This document shows, piece by piece, positions 52,062 through 62,698 of a stretch of DNA of 64,000 nt; position 1 is the stretch's first letter, and each line of letters starts with the position of its first letter. Origin of the DNA: Candidatus Sumerlaeota bacterium (GTDB taxonomy: Bacteria > Sumerlaeota > Sumerlaeia > Sumerlaeales > Sumerlaeaceae); contig JAPLSQ010000122.1 of the NCBI GenBank assembly GCA_026398535.1, positions 1 through 64,000 of the forward strand, in the 5' to 3' direction. The position numbers were made by a program, and so were the translations under genes. The notes under the pieces were generated by a model, which was not told the origin of the DNA, ran no database searches, and saw only the letters and a list, made by a program, of their open reading frames with translations.

Positions 52062-53744
52062 CTATGGGGGCGCCATGAGGACAAAACGGCCGCGTTGTGT
52101 CACCGTGCGCCATCCCTGCGTTGCCAGTTTTTCGATCATTTCCTGCTGTTTGTCCACGATGGCCAGGTCCACTCCCAGATCGCGAACTGTGCGTCCCTCG
52201 CCATTCAACGCCCGGTGAAGAATGTCCGCCCGCTCCTTCCAGAAGGGAACGACCATGCTTTCGGGCGCGTCATAGGGAACATGGTCGGAGAAAGCCGAAA
52301 TGATGAGGCCAGTCCCGATGATTTCATTCAGGATCAGCCGTCCCGGCGGATAACTGTTTGTGGCTGACAGTATCCAGGCGTAATCCCTGCTTGCGAAACC
52401 AACCCATACCCCGCCCAGTGAGCGCAGGAAAAAGAGCGCCTGGTCTGGCAGGGTCAGGCTGACGGCGACAATCAGCCATACTGGCACGATCCTGCGGTCT
52501 TGCGCCCACGAAGTGGCAGCGCGCCAGAACACGACGACAAGACCGAACTCGAGGCAACCCCGGTTGTAGTGGAACGGCTGGATGGCGTGTTCCCCAAGCG
52601 CGATTCCCTGCATCAACAGAACAAGCTGTGTGGCGGCAAGCAGACCAAACAGCCTCCAAGCCGGACGTCCCCACACCCGCCGCCGTCCTGCGGATGTGAA
52701 CACCGACCAGATCAGTCCCGCAAACCATGGACAGACAAGCAGAAGCAATTTAACTGGTGAAAGCATTCCCGTGACAGGGATTTTATAGAGTTTCGCAAGT
52801 TCGCGAAGCCCCTCCCATTGCCCGAGAAGAACGTGATAATACCCGATGGCAAGAGCAGTGATTGCGGTCCATCCCGCCAGATTCCATATACAGTCGCGTC
52901 GCTCGCGCCCGCTCGCTGTCAGCGCGGCCCATGCCCACCATGCGAGCACGGGCATTGTGAGCGCGGCGGCAGTGAAAGGATGTGAAAACCAGGCGGCCAA
53001 TCCCAGCCCCAGCGCCAATTTGTTGCGTCTGGCCATCAGGGCCGCCATGGCACAGAAAAGCACGGCATGATAAATTGGTTCGATGGGCAGGGTGATATTT
53101 TCAAGCACGAAGGGGAGCCATGAATACAGCGGTCCCATGAAGCGCGGCACATATTCCGCCCATTCAGTGAGCCCATCGACTCCCGCCACTTCGATTGCCA
53201 AGCCGGCGGCGCCCCATGTGAACCAACCCCCGCCAAGCACCAGGGCAATCCAGAACCATTTGCGCCATCTTGCGCCGGGACAAAGCTTTGCGCCAATGAA
53301 ACCTATGGCTGATCCGCAGACGGCGGCGCCCGCCACACGTCCGATTTCGAATGCGGCGGGCAATCCGGTCAGGCGCGCGATCCATGCAAGGACGGTAAAA
53401 TGCGCTTGAAACATGACAGCAGGTGTTGACCAGAACAGCGTAAATGGGTAGCAGTAGGTTAAACCGTTGGGACTGCGCCACAACGCGCGAATCATGGAAA
53501 AGTAAACCCACTGATCCTGGCCTTGGGGCGCGCCCGTGAAGAACATTTCAGGTGTTTCGTTGAGCCTTGGCTGTATCTGGCTGTACAGCGTCACTGCCAG
53601 GCCCGCAGCCAAACCCCACAACGCTCCGAGACACATCGCCCGCCGTGACGGATCACAAGGCAGGCATGCACGGCGGCGCATATCACGAATGATTTGATAT
53701 GCACTATTTAGGCAACCTGGCGGATCGCGCCTTACAGCTTGCAT
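52062..53744 (-). CDS. Polytopic membrane protein, GT-C-like
   Basis: About 560 residues with ten or more hydrophobic segments and a C-terminal soluble domain (GEGRTVRDLGVDLAIVDKQQ onwards). The first loop after the first helix contains FFTGAPQGQDQWVYFSMIRA, an acidic/aromatic loop typical of GT-C glycosyltransferases, and a later DHVPYDAPESMVVPFWKER resembles the large extracytoplasmic region of such proteins. The family cannot be named. Starts at 53780, 53744 and 53681 are possible, none with a clear Shine-Dalgarno. It is divergent from gltB and convergent with the GT4 gene, and may act on the same glycan. Confidence 0.65.
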   Translation of the reverse strand: MQAVRRDPPGCLNSAYQIIRDMRRRACLPCDPSRRAMCLGALWGLAAGLAVTLYSQIQPRLNETPEMFFTGAPQGQDQWVYFSMIRALWRSPNGLTYCYPFTLFWSTPAVMFQAHFTVLAWIARLTGLPAAFEIGRVAGAAVCGSAIGFIGAKLCPGARWRKWFWIALVLGGGWFTWGAAGLAIEVAGVDGLTEWAEYVPRFMGPLYSWLPFVLENITLPIEPIYHAVLFCAMAALMARRNKLALGLGLAAWFSHPFTAAALTMPVLAWWAWAALTASGRERRDCIWNLAGWTAITALAIGYYHVLLGQWEGLRELAKLYKIPVTGMLSPVKLLLLVCPWFAGLIWSVFTSAGRRRVWGRPAWRLFGLLAATQLVLLMQGIALGEHAIQPFHYNRGCLEFGLVVVFWRAATSWAQDRRIVPVWLIVAVSLTLPDQALFFLRSLGGVWVGFASRDYAWILSATNSYPPGRLILNEIIGTGLIISAFSDHVPYDAPESMVVPFWKERADILHRALNGEGRTVRDLGVDLAIVDKQQEMIEKLATQGWRTVTQRGRFVLMAPP

Positions 53745-53832
53745 TTTTGCGTGCCTGTTATGCCAGTACGTTGCACGCATTTATGAACATGACCGATGGT
53801 GTTTTGTTTGAATGATTTGAGGTAATTTGAGA

Positions 53833-56800
53833 ATGAGTTTTTGCGCGGGTCTTCCAAGCAGGCAGGGACTTTACGCTCCCGATTATGAACACGATTCGTG
53901 CGGTGCGGGTTTTGTCGCCAACATCAAAGGCAAAAAATCGCATGATATTATAATCCAGGCGATAGAGATTCTTGTCAATCTTGCGCACCGGGGCGCCTGC
54001 GGGTGCGATCCGGATACGGGTGATGGCGCGGGAATTCTTCTGCAAATCCCCCATGAGTTTTTTAAGAAGGAGTGCAGGAAGCTTGGAATAGTGCTGCCCC
54101 GACCAGGGGGATATGGCGTCGGTGTTGTTTTTCTTTCCCATGATGAAGAAGCTCAGGCTGCCTGCCGGCTTGTTATTGAAGAAACGATTGTGGAATTTGG
54201 TTTGCGGCTCATCGGCTGGCGCGATGTGCCCGTCCGGCCTGAAGTTATTGGCAAGGTTGCCCGCGAAGCCATGCCCGCCATACGCCAGTTTTTTGTGAAG
54301 AAAGCCGATCAGGCCGGCAACCAGGACTCTTTTGAACGACGCCTGTTCATGATCCGCAAATGCGCCAACAGGCGCATCAAGGACGAAAACGTTCCGGGCC
54401 AGGAGATGTTTTATGTGCCGAGTTTTTCGAGCCGGACAGTCATTTACAAAGGCATGCTCGTCGCCCACCAGATGGCGCCTTTCTATCCTGATCTGGCGGA
54501 CAAACATTTTGTAAGCGCGCTGGCCCTCGTGCATTCGCGTTTTTCGACGAACACCTTTCCTTCCTGGGAGCTTGCCCATCCCTACCGCATGATTGCCCAC
54601 AATGGCGAGATCAACACCCTGCGCGGCAACCGCAACTGGATGTATGCCCGTCAGGCCACGCTGAAAAGTCCTCTTTTCGGTCCCGACATCGGCAAGCTTT
54701 TTCCCCTTGTGACGGAAACGGGCAGCGACTCCGCGACATTTGACAATGCGCTTGAATGCCTTGTCATGGGCGGCCGGAGCCTTCCCCATGCCATGATGAT
54801 GATGATCCCGGAAGCATACACCAAGGATCCCATGATGGATGATGACAAGAAGGCTTTCTATGAATATCATGCCTGCCTCATGGAGCCTTGGGATGGCCCT
54901 GCCGCCATCGCGTTCACCGATGGAGTGCGCATTGGCGCGGTTCTCGACCGCAATGGATTGCGTCCCGGGCGCTACTGGGTCACCCGTGACGACCGGCTGA
55001 TTTACGCCTCAGAAACCGGTGTGCTTGATGTGCCCGTCAAGGATGTCATCTACAAGGGCAAGATGCAACCGGGCCGGATGCTTCTCGCTGATCTGAAACA
55101 CAAGCGCATCATTGGCGATGACGAGTTGAAGAAGGCCATCGCAACCCGCAAGCCTTACCGCGAGTGGGTTGACAAGAACATCATCGATATTGAGGGTCTG
55201 CCTGATCCGCCCCTGGACTTGCTCAAGGAACCGGACCATGACACACTGTTGCAGAGACAGCAGATATTCGGTTATTCAATAGAGGATCTGCGGTTCCTGA
55301 TGGCGCCCATGATCACGCAGGGTGAGGAAGCGGTCGGCTCCATGGGCAATGACACGCCGCTGGCCGTTCTTTCCAACCGCCCCCAGCTTCTCTACAACTA
55401 CTTTAAGCAGCTTTTTGCCCAGGTCACGAATCCGCCCATTGATTCGATGCGTGAGGACATGGTCATGTCCACGCACAATTATGTGGGAAGCTGGGACAAC
55501 ATTCTGGCCGAAACACCCAGGCATGCCCACATCGTGCGTCTGCGCCATACGATTTTGACAAACAGGCAGATCGAACAGCTCCGGCATATCAAGCGGGGGG
55601 TGTATAGAACGATCACGATTCCCATGTTGTTTGATGTGCGTGATGGTGAGAGGGGGCTGGAGAAGGGGATGGTGCAGTTGTGCGCAAAGGCTTCCCGAGC
55701 ATGCCGCGAAGGCTACAGCATCATCATATTGTCCGACCGCGGCGTTGATGAGCACCATGCGCCCATACCGGCGCTGCTTGCCACTTCAGGCGTGCATCAT
55801 CATCTTATACGGGATGGGCTGCGCGGCGCGGCGGGCCTTATTGTCGAGACCGGCGAGGCGCGCGAGGTGCAGCATTTCGCTTTGCTGATCGGTTATGGCG
55901 CCGGCGGCATCAACCCATACCTTGCATTTGAAACCATCTCAGACATGGTGCGCCATAAAATCCTGCCGGTGGAACTTGTGTCCGCCGACGGACTCAGTGT
56001 TGAGCAGGCTTTCAATAATTATGTTAAAGCCGTTGACAAGGCGCTTCTCAAAGTCATCGCCAAGATGGGCATTTCGACAATCCAAAGCTACGAGGGCGCC
56101 CAGATTTTCGAGGCGATCGGACTTAACCGCATGGTGATCGACCGCTACTTCCCCAAAACCGCCTCGCGCATCGAGGGCGTCGGTTTCGATATCATCGCCC
56201 GCGAAACCCTTATGCGGCACAAGAACGCGTATCCTGAGGACCGGCTCGCGCGCATTGAGCATCTTGATTGGGGGGGACAGTACCAGTACCGCCGTGACGG
56301 CGAATATCATTTGATCAATCCCGATTCCATTTTCAAGCTCCAGCACGCCGTGCGCACGGACGACTACAGGACGTTCAAAGAATACAGCTCGATGATCAAC
56401 GATCAGAGCGAGCAGATGTGCACGCTGCGGGGATTGTTCAAGTTTCGAAAGGGCGACTCCATATCCGTCGATGAGGTTGAACCGGTCGAGTCCATCGTCA
56501 GGCGGTTTTCCACAGGCGCGATGAGTTTCGGCTCCATCAGCAAGGAGGCTCACGAGACGCTGGCCATTGCGATGAACCGTCTTGGCGCGCGGAGCAATAC
56601 TGGCGAGGGAGGCGAGGATCCGGAGCGATTTTCAAGGGATCCGAATGGTGACTGGAGGCGGAGTTCCATCAAACAGGTGGCCAGCGGACGGTTTGGCGTG
56701 ACCACCAATTATCTGGTGAATGCCGACGAACTGCAAATCAAGATGGCACAGGGCGCCAAACCCGGCGAAGGAGGGCAGTTGCCCGGCCACAAGGTGGACA

Positions 56801-58416
56801 AGGTTATTGCCCGCGTTCGCCATTCAACTCCTTATGTTCAACTGATCTCGCCCCCCCCGCACCATGATATTTATTCGATAGAAGATCTGGCTCAGCTCAT
56901 CTATGATCTTAAGAACGTCAATCGGCAGGCTCGCATCAGCGTGAAACTTGTCGCCGAGGTTGGCGTGGGAACGATTGCGGCTGGCGTGGCCAAGACGCGC
57001 GCCGATGTTGTGCTTATCAGCGGACATGATGGCGGCACCGGCGCATCACCTCTCACATCGATCAAGCATGCAGGAGTTCCCTGGGAGCTTGGTCTTGCGG
57101 AAACGCAACAGGTTTTGGTGATGAACGACCTTCGCGGGCGCATTATCGTCCAGACGGACGGTCAGCTTAAAACCGGGCGCGACATCGCCGTGGCGGCTCT
57201 GCTCGGCGCCGAGGAATGGGGCTGCGCGACCGCGCCGCTTGTGGCCCTCGGATGCATCATGATGCGCAAGTGCCACCTCAATACATGTCCTGTCGGCATT
57301 GCCACACAGGATCCTGTGTTGCGCGCCAAATTTGCCGGAAGACCGGAGCATGTCATCAACTTCTTCCGTTTTCTCGCGCGGGAATTGCGCGAGATCATGG
57401 CCGAAATGGGATTTCGCACTATTGCCGAGATGATCGGACGAGTTGACATGCTTGACATGGCGCCGGCTCTTGAGCACTGGAAGGCCCGCGGACTGGATTT
57501 CAGCGAAATCTTCCATCAACCGAATGCTGGTCCGGAAGTTGCGCGCAGTCATGTCACAACGCAGGAGCATGGACTTGAGGGCGCGATGGATTTTGAACTT
57601 ATCAAGGTGTGCCAGCCCGCCATCGAACAGGGACAACGCGTGCAGTTTGAAAAATCCATATGCAATGTTCACCGTACGGTGGGAGGGATGCTCAGCGGAG
57701 AACTGGCAAGGCGTTATGGTGAGCATGGTCTGCCCGATGACACGATACGCGGTGTTTTTCAGGGTTCGGCAGGGCAGAGTTTCGGAGCATGGCTTTACAA
57801 GGGTGTGACGTTCACGCTCATTGGCGACGCTAACGATTATGTTGGCAAGGGAGTCAGCGGAGGAAAGCTGATTATCATACCGCCGCCTGATGCCGGTTTT
57901 GTGCCCGAGGAAAACATCATCATCGGCAACACCTGTCTCTATGGAGCAACTGACGGCGAGGTCTATGTGCGCGGTCTGGCGGGCGAGCGCTACGCCGTGC
58001 GCAACAGCGGCGCCAAGACGGTCATCGAGGGCGTGGGCGATCATGGCTGCGAATACATGACCGGCGGTGTGGCTGTCGTGCTTGGCCGCACGGGCCGCAA
58101 CTTCGCGGCGGGCATGAGCGGCGGCATCGCGTTCGTTTATAATGAGGACGGACTTTTTGAGAAAAGGTGCAACAAGGCGATGGTTGACCTTGAGGAGGTT
58201 AATGAGCCCAAGGACATCCAGTTGCTCCTCTGCCTGATAAGCAATCATGCGAAATACACGGGCAGCGCACGCGCCCGAATGATCCTGGATCGGTGGGATG
58301 ACAGTGTGCGGCGCTTTGTGAAGGTCATGCCAAGGGAATACAGGCGCGCCCTTGCCCAGCTCGAAAAAGAAGAGCAGGCCGACTTGGAGGCCAGGCTCAT
58401 GCCGGTCCCGGCGTGA
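53833..58416 (+). CDS. gltB: Glutamate synthase, large subunit
   Basis: Makes two glutamates from glutamine and 2-oxoglutarate. The 1,527-residue protein has an N-terminal propeptide of 22 residues before the nucleophile Cys ([17 protein letters not shown]), which must be cleaved off to expose it. The glutaminase domain contains [12 protein letters not shown] and [12 protein letters not shown]. The FMN domain has [10 protein letters not shown], and the 3Fe-4S cysteines are in [15 protein letters not shown] (near residue 1,140). The C-terminal beta-helix (GxxxG repeats, [20 protein letters not shown]) is also present. Start ATG 53833 has GAGG ten bases upstream. The small subunit gltD is not adjacent. 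Confidence 0.97.
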   Translation: MSFCAGLPSRQGLYAPDYEHDSCGAGFVANIKGKKSHDIIIQAIEILVNLAHRGACGCDPDTGDGAGILLQIPHEFFKKECRKLGIVLPRPGGYGVGVVFLSHDEEAQAACRLVIEETIVEFGLRLIGWRDVPVRPEVIGKVAREAMPAIRQFFVKKADQAGNQDSFERRLFMIRKCANRRIKDENVPGQEMFYVPSFSSRTVIYKGMLVAHQMAPFYPDLADKHFVSALALVHSRFSTNTFPSWELAHPYRMIAHNGEINTLRGNRNWMYARQATLKSPLFGPDIGKLFPLVTETGSDSATFDNALECLVMGGRSLPHAMMMMIPEAYTKDPMMDDDKKAFYEYHACLMEPWDGPAAIAFTDGVRIGAVLDRNGLRPGRYWVTRDDRLIYASETGVLDVPVKDVIYKGKMQPGRMLLADLKHKRIIGDDELKKAIATRKPYREWVDKNIIDIEGLPDPPLDLLKEPDHDTLLQRQQIFGYSIEDLRFLMAPMITQGEEAVGSMGNDTPLAVLSNRPQLLYNYFKQLFAQVTNPPIDSMREDMVMSTHNYVGSWDNILAETPRHAHIVRLRHTILTNRQIEQLRHIKRGVYRTITIPMLFDVRDGERGLEKGMVQLCAKASRACREGYSIIILSDRGVDEHHAPIPALLATSGVHHHLIRDGLRGAAGLIVETGEAREVQHFALLIGYGAGGINPYLAFETISDMVRHKILPVELVSADGLSVEQAFNNYVKAVDKALLKVIAKMGISTIQSYEGAQIFEAIGLNRMVIDRYFPKTASRIEGVGFDIIARETLMRHKNAYPEDRLARIEHLDWGGQYQYRRDGEYHLINPDSIFKLQHAVRTDDYRTFKEYSSMINDQSEQMCTLRGLFKFRKGDSISVDEVEPVESIVRRFSTGAMSFGSISKEAHETLAIAMNRLGARSNTGEGGEDPERFSRDPNGDWRRSSIKQVASGRFGVTTNYLVNADELQIKMAQGAKPGEGGQLPGHKVDKVIARVRHSTPYVQLISPPPHHDIYSIEDLAQLIYDLKNVNRQARISVKLVAEVGVGTIAAGVAKTRADVVLISGHDGGTGASPLTSIKHAGVPWELGLAETQQVLVMNDLRGRIIVQTDGQLKTGRDIAVAALLGAEEWGCATAPLVALGCIMMRKCHLNTCPVGIATQDPVLRAKFAGRPEHVINFFRFLARELREIMAEMGFRTIAEMIGRVDMLDMAPALEHWKARGLDFSEIFHQPNAGPEVARSHVTTQEHGLEGAMDFELIKVCQPAIEQGQRVQFEKSICNVHRTVGGMLSGELARRYGEHGLPDDTIRGVFQGSAGQSFGAWLYKGVTFTLIGDANDYVGKGVSGGKLIIIPPPDAGFVPEENIIIGNTCLYGATDGEVYVRGLAGERYAVRNSGAKTVIEGVGDHGCEYMTGGVAVVLGRTGRNFAAGMSGGIAFVYNEDGLFEKRCNKAMVDLEEVNEPKDIQLLLCLISNHAKYTGSARARMILDRWDDSVRRFVKVMPREYRRALAQLEKEEQADLEARLMPVPA

Positions 58417-58483
58417 GAGTGGAATCGTCTTTTTTTCTTGCGATTGGCACAAGATGGGATGACATGAGAGTCCATCCATACTC

Positions 58484-59617
58484 ATGCTGACAAACACACA
58501 AAAAGATGAGCTCTGGCATGCATATCATGAGCATCGCCCGACGCGAATACCCGTCATGCTTCGCACCAATCCGCGGATCATCGTTCTTGACGCGCAACTG
58601 AACCATAACGGGTATAAGTTTGAACAGGTTCAGACTGATGCGTGCGCGCATGTCGAAATTTCGCTTCAACACGCGCATTATGTCCGCACTGTGCTGAACC
58701 AGTTCACCGACGGACCGGCCGGTTTGCCGGATTGCTGGGAAGTATATTATTATTGTTACAACATCTATGAGGCTGCGGCGTTTGGCGCTGAGGTGTGTTA
58801 TCCTCCCGATCAGGTTCCCTGTACTGAACCGTTTCTCACAGAAGCCAACAAGCGCGAGATTTTTGACTGTGACATTGAGCATCCCTTTGAAAACCGTTTT
58901 ATTAAACAGTCGCTGGCATTCTGGCGCGAGATGGAGCGGATATGCGCGGACATGCGTTATGAAGGGCGCCCTGTGAGGCTTATGCCGTTCGCGCTGACGG
59001 GCACGGATGGGCCGTTTACGGCGGGATGCAACCTCCGAGGGGCGGATTTCCTGCTGGATTTCATGGAGGACGCCGATTATGCGGCGCGCCTGATGGAGCT
59101 GGTAACACGCGCCGCGACCATCCGACGCCGCACCTTTGAGCGTTATTGGGGAAACCGCATCGCCACGGGCAATTGGCTCGCCGACGATTCATGCGCCATG
59201 ATAAGCGTGCCGATGTACCGTGAGAGAGTCATGCCCTATCATCGCCAATACTACGATGCCGCAGGCGGGGACATTCCGCGATGGATGCACTTGTGCGGAG
59301 ATGCCACGCATCTGTTTCCAGTGATGAAGAATGAGCTTGGCGTATCCAGTTTCGACACCGGATTTCCGGTGAATCACGGAGAATTGCGCCGCAGCCTCGG
59401 GCCGGACGTTGAGATTGCCGGGGGGCCCGAGGCGGGACTTCTGCTCAATGGCACGCCAGACGATGTCTGGAACCGCACCCGTGACATCCTGCTCAGCGGA
59501 GTGAAATCCGGGGGGCGTTTCATTCTTGCCGAGGGCAACAATCTTCCTCCGGCATGTCCGCCCGATAATCTCAAGGCCATGTATGCGTCATGCCTTGAAT
59601 TTGGCTTTTGCGAATGA
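58484..59617 (+). CDS. Uroporphyrinogen-decarboxylase-like protein
   Basis: A 377-residue TIM-barrel protein of the UroD/MtaA superfamily. It has the H-x-C motif (WMHLCGDATHLFPVM), where corrinoid methyltransferases bind zinc, then FDTGFPVNHGEL, GGPEAGLLLNGTPDDV and the family's end GNNLPPACPPDNLKAMY. True haem-pathway UroD has a different N-terminal arginine/aspartate pattern, so this is more likely a methyltransferase-like or unknown member. The start ATG 58484 has no clear Shine-Dalgarno. It follows gltB after 67 bases. It differs from the UroD-like domain of the fusion gene, which lacks H-x-C. Confidence 0.82.
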   Translation: MLTNTQKDELWHAYHEHRPTRIPVMLRTNPRIIVLDAQLNHNGYKFEQVQTDACAHVEISLQHAHYVRTVLNQFTDGPAGLPDCWEVYYYCYNIYEAAAFGAEVCYPPDQVPCTEPFLTEANKREIFDCDIEHPFENRFIKQSLAFWREMERICADMRYEGRPVRLMPFALTGTDGPFTAGCNLRGADFLLDFMEDADYAARLMELVTRAATIRRRTFERYWGNRIATGNWLADDSCAMISVPMYRERVMPYHRQYYDAAGGDIPRWMHLCGDATHLFPVMKNELGVSSFDTGFPVNHGELRRSLGPDVEIAGGPEAGLLLNGTPDDVWNRTRDILLSGVKSGGRFILAEGNNLPPACPPDNLKAMYASCLEFGFCE

Positions 59618-59828
59618 TGGCATACCCCCTGTTTCCGCCCCTGCCAAGTTCTTCAAATAATCCTACGGCGTCGGCATTGACACCCATTAAAAATTCATTA
59701 GCGCTGTTTCGCGGGAATTTGATGACCAAACATTTATACGACGCATGATTCTGATTTTATATAGGTGTTCATGATGATCCGCGTGCCTGAGGTGAATATG
59801 TCAAGCGGCACAGCAGCAGGATGGATTG

Positions 59829-60473
59829 ATGTTTATTAGGAATCGCCTTGCCTTCACTTTGCTTGAATTGCTGATCGTGGTGGCCATCATCGCAGTTCTT
59901 GCGGCAATAGCGGTTCCCAATTTCAACGAATCGAGCATTCGCGCCAAAGCAGCGCGCGCACGGGCGGATATGAAAACGATTGCCACGGCCATCGAATTAT
60001 ATCGCACCGATAACACAAGTTATCCTCCCCCGTATGGTGTTGTCGTGGAGGGGCGCGATTCATGGGCGGTGCTCTCGACGCCCTGCGCCTATCTTAGCAC
60101 TGCCCGCACGGTCGACCCCTTCGCAAAGCGCGGAGGCATGATCGCCCAAGTCACTTACACCTATGAGCCAGTCAACAACCGCAATCAGATCATTGAGTCG
60201 TCCGCGCAACCGCCCAATTCCGTCGCGCCGGAAGGGCAGTCGATCGTATGGTGGTGGGTCGCGAGCCGCGGGCCTGATTCGCAATATGGCTTCAAATCAC
60301 CCGCTTTGGATCCCGAGGCGGACATCCGGGTGAAATTCCACGAATCCGATGATCATCCGGATGCATGGTTGTCAGTTGTTTATGATCCGACGAATGGTCC
60401 GGCCAGTCTTGGCAACCTCTACAGGGCGGGAGGCATGCCCACGGGATACGCGGGACGCACCATGTTGTGGTAA
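59829..60473 (+). CDS. Type II secretion/type IV pilin-like pseudopilin
   Basis: A 214-residue protein starting at ATG 59829. A short basic leader (MFIRNRLA) precedes the prepilin motif FTLLELLIVVAIIAVLAAIA, with Glu at +5. The residue before the cleavage site is Ala rather than the usual Gly, as in related pseudopilins of this kind. The next region, NFNESSIRAKAARARADMKT and IATAIELYRTDNTSYPPPYG, is the GspG-like helix and loop. The rest is a soluble beta domain. No secretion machinery genes are nearby; such stand-alone pseudopilins are numerous in some PVC-like and Sumerlaeota genomes. The 211 bases upstream hold no other gene I can see. Confidence 0.88.
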   Translation: MFIRNRLAFTLLELLIVVAIIAVLAAIAVPNFNESSIRAKAARARADMKTIATAIELYRTDNTSYPPPYGVVVEGRDSWAVLSTPCAYLSTARTVDPFAKRGGMIAQVTYTYEPVNNRNQIIESSAQPPNSVAPEGQSIVWWWVASRGPDSQYGFKSPALDPEADIRVKFHESDDHPDAWLSVVYDPTNGPASLGNLYRAGGMPTGYAGRTMLW

Positions 60474-60583
60474 AGCGGATTATGAGTGGGATTCTGCTTG
60501 ATGTTTTAGTCTTACAGCGCAACATGTTCAACACAGCAAGCATTTGAAAAGATAATGCGTGCGGAAACACGCTGGAGGAACAA

Positions 60584-61252
60584 ATGAACGAGCATAGATT
60601 CGACATCCGGGCGGTGATGCCTGTTGTGGCGCTGGGTTGTGCCTGGGGGGTTGTTGAGTCGTTCGCGGGTGTGTCTCTGCGCGGCAGTTGCGCGCGCATG
60701 TTCACAGGCTCGCTGCTGACCGGCGCCAGCATATTTTTCTTCGCGGCGGCTTCGGGATACGGCTTGCGCCTGATCATGCTTTCTGTTCTGCCGCTGATTG
60801 CCGGCTCCCTGCGGATTTATACGGGTTTTCTTCTTGACCAGAAGATCATGAGCGGCGCCGTGGCCAACCCCGTGTTCGCGTTCTGGATGGAGTGCGCGGC
60901 ATTTATGCTGGTTTTTTTCGTGGCGAGAAAATGCCTTTCGCGTGGTTTGACCGCAGGCATGACGATGGGAGCCTTTACAGCCATCCTGGCCGCGGTCCTG
61001 TTCCTTCCTGTCAAGGTGTTTACGGGCATACCAGCCTGTGTTGTGCCTGGCGGCTCCACGCCCCTGGCTGTCTGGGGCATGCCGGTCGGAGCTGTCATGG
61101 GCGCCGTCATGATGCCTTTTGGATTATGGGCCGGGCGTTGTCTGCGAAATGCGAGCGCAACAACCTCCCGCCGCCGTTGTTGGATGGCGCTCGCTTGTGA
61201 GACAGCCGTAAGTGTCCTGTGCGTGGTTGTTTTAACGCTTGTTTATGTTTGA
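60584..61252 (+). CDS. Integral membrane protein of unknown function
   Basis: A 222-residue protein with about six hydrophobic segments and a good Shine-Dalgarno (GGAGGAAC). Small, glycine/alanine-rich helices (VVALGCAWGVVESFAGV, GAVMGAVMMPFGLWAG) recall substrate-binding components of ECF-type transporters, but no family motif was recognised. Its stop overlaps the start of the NTPase gene by eight bases, and that gene overlaps the PgeF-like gene in turn. The tight coupling suggests a shared process, possibly nucleoside or cofactor handling. Confidence 0.6.
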   Translation: MNEHRFDIRAVMPVVALGCAWGVVESFAGVSLRGSCARMFTGSLLTGASIFFFAAASGYGLRLIMLSVLPLIAGSLRIYTGFLLDQKIMSGAVANPVFAFWMECAAFMLVFFVARKCLSRGLTAGMTMGAFTAILAAVLFLPVKVFTGIPACVVPGGSTPLAVWGMPVGAVMGAVMMPFGLWAGRCLRNASATTSRRRCWMALACETAVSVLCVVVLTLVYV

Positions 61253-61841
61253 AAACACGGCAACGGGGATTTCCCGCATTGCCGAACGAATCCGCTCATC
61301 TCCTGGGCAAAACTGGCTTCTCACAGGAGTGGTCAACAGCGGTAAATCCTTTTGCCTGAAGTATCTTGTCAATATGTTGAATCGTGATGACGCCACGCCA
61401 TACGCCGGCGGATTGATCAGCGAAGCTGTTTATCTGAAAGATGAAAAAGCAGGATACAGGGGAATTAATATGATAACGGGCGACACCTTGCCGCTTGCGC
61501 TTCGGGAGGATCTTGGCCCCGATATGGCGCTCGGTGTTTTCGGTGTTCCTCCAGATGTGTATGAAACATCGGGCAAAGACTTGATTGTCGGTCGTTGGCG
61601 GGTGTTTTCCAGTGGTCTTAAAGGGGGGATAGATGCTCTTTTTGACGCCGTCAGCGCAGGATGCGCTCTTGTTGTGCTTGATGAATTTGGGCCGCTCGAA
61701 ATTTCGGGTGACGGTTTTCGCCACGCTGTCGATTCCCTCTTTATCAGGAATATTCCATTCCTTTTGGTTGTCAGACTCAGTCTTGTTGATCAAGTCATGA
61801 ATGTTTATCCGTCAATTGCGGTTTTACACACTTGCCCCTGA
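61245..61841 (+). CDS. THEP1-like P-loop NTPase
   Basis: A 198-residue nucleotide hydrolase. Walker A is LLTGVVNSGKSFCLKYLV and Walker B is ALVVLDEFGPLEISGDGF, where the 'DE-x-GPLE' form is characteristic of the THEP1/DUF2478-type nucleoside-triphosphatases. Between them are GGLISEAVYLKD and RGINMITGDTLPLALR, the usual THEP1 order. I use ATG 61245, overlapping the previous stop; the 61239 TTG is also possible. Its own stop overlaps the PgeF-like start. Known THEP1 enzymes hydrolyse several NTPs, but the cellular role is unknown. Confidence 0.82.
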   Translation: MFENTATGISRIAERIRSSPGQNWLLTGVVNSGKSFCLKYLVNMLNRDDATPYAGGLISEAVYLKDEKAGYRGINMITGDTLPLALREDLGPDMALGVFGVPPDVYETSGKDLIVGRWRVFSSGLKGGIDALFDAVSAGCALVVLDEFGPLEISGDGFRHAVDSLFIRNIPFLLVVRLSLVDQVMNVYPSIAVLHTCP

Positions 61842-62602
61842 TTATCTATTCCCCTGATGGTCTGATCGCCCAGTCACCGTTTCTGGCGCGGTTGCCATGG
61901 TTGCGGCATGCCTCGACGGCGCGGAAGTTTTCCCCCCCAGACGCGCCCCGATCCGATGAAATTCACATGTTGCAGAAGTATCTCGGCTTGCCGCGCCATC
62001 CAATCGTTTTTGCCCAGCAGAAACACACGAATCACGCGGGGGTTGTTGACGAAACAGTATTGGCGCACATGAGCCGGGAGGGGCGTTTCATTTTTCACGA
62101 GACGGATGCCATCATTTGTCCCATCCCGGGGATCACGATCTCCGTCTTCACGGCTGATTGTGTTCCGGTGTTTCTTGCGGATCAGGAGTCGCGCGCAATT
62201 GCGCTTGTTCATGCCGGATGGCGCGGAACGTTTGCCCGCATCGCGCAACGAACAGTTGACAGGATGCGGGAAATTGGCTGTGCGCCCCGGAACATCATCG
62301 CATGGCTGGGGCCGGCGATCAGCGGTTCGTGTTACGAGGTGAGCGCGGAACTTGCGGATCAATTCACGCGGCAATTCGCGGATGCGAAGTCCCAGGGCAT
62401 TGCATTTGTCCGTGGGCGACGGCTCGATCTGCCCGCACTGAATGTTTTTCAGCTTGTTTCAGCCGGCATACCTTCATCGAATATCACTGATTGCGGCATC
62501 TGCGCATTTTGTGAGGCGAGCAGGTTCTATTCCTATAGAGCCGATGGTGAAGGCACGGGCCGCATCGTCTCGTCCATGACGGTTGACATCGGCGGATCCT
62601 GA
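61832..62602 (+). CDS. pgeF: PgeF/YfiH-family protein (laccase-domain, purine nucleoside phosphorylase-like)
   Basis: A 256-residue member of the multicopper-oxidase-like YfiH family, which in studied cases cleaves purine nucleosides with phosphate and may help edit peptidoglycan precursors. The signature residues are VFAQQKHTNHAGVVD, HETDAIICPIPGI, VFTADCVPVFLAD and ALVHAGWRGTFARIAQ with His and Cys, then LGPAISGSCYEVS. The start is TTG 61832, overlapping the NTPase stop. The C-terminal CGICAFCEASRFYSYRADG adds the family's CxxC-like region. It is coupled to the membrane protein and NTPase. Confidence 0.9.
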   Translation: MPLIIYSPDGLIAQSPFLARLPWLRHASTARKFSPPDAPRSDEIHMLQKYLGLPRHPIVFAQQKHTNHAGVVDETVLAHMSREGRFIFHETDAIICPIPGITISVFTADCVPVFLADQESRAIALVHAGWRGTFARIAQRTVDRMREIGCAPRNIIAWLGPAISGSCYEVSAELADQFTRQFADAKSQGIAFVRGRRLDLPALNVFQLVSAGIPSSNITDCGICAFCEASRFYSYRADGEGTGRIVSSMTVDIGGS

Positions 62603-62698
62603 CTCGTTAACCGTTCTGGCAGCATCCGCAACGAGCACATAATCATAAAACCGGTCAGCGAGTACGCCATCAGGCCAGAGAAAATATGGAGTCAGGCA

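Noticed and set aside
53745-53780. Possible sigma-54 promoter before gltB (TGCCAG...TTGCA)
   Set aside because: The GG-N10-GC spacing and the invariant GG are not met (CC in place of GG on this strand and nine bases between).
57046-58497. Long minus-strand open frame of 483 codons across gltB
   Set aside because: It lies fully antisense to a clear glutamate synthase with all catalytic motifs; no family motif or ribosome binding site; it is a shadow caused by codon bias.
58484-59617. Haem-pathway uroporphyrinogen decarboxylase (hemE)
   Set aside because: The H-x-C zinc motif and the C-terminal NNLPPACPP pattern fit the MtaA-like branch, and the N-terminal substrate-binding pattern of HemE is absent.
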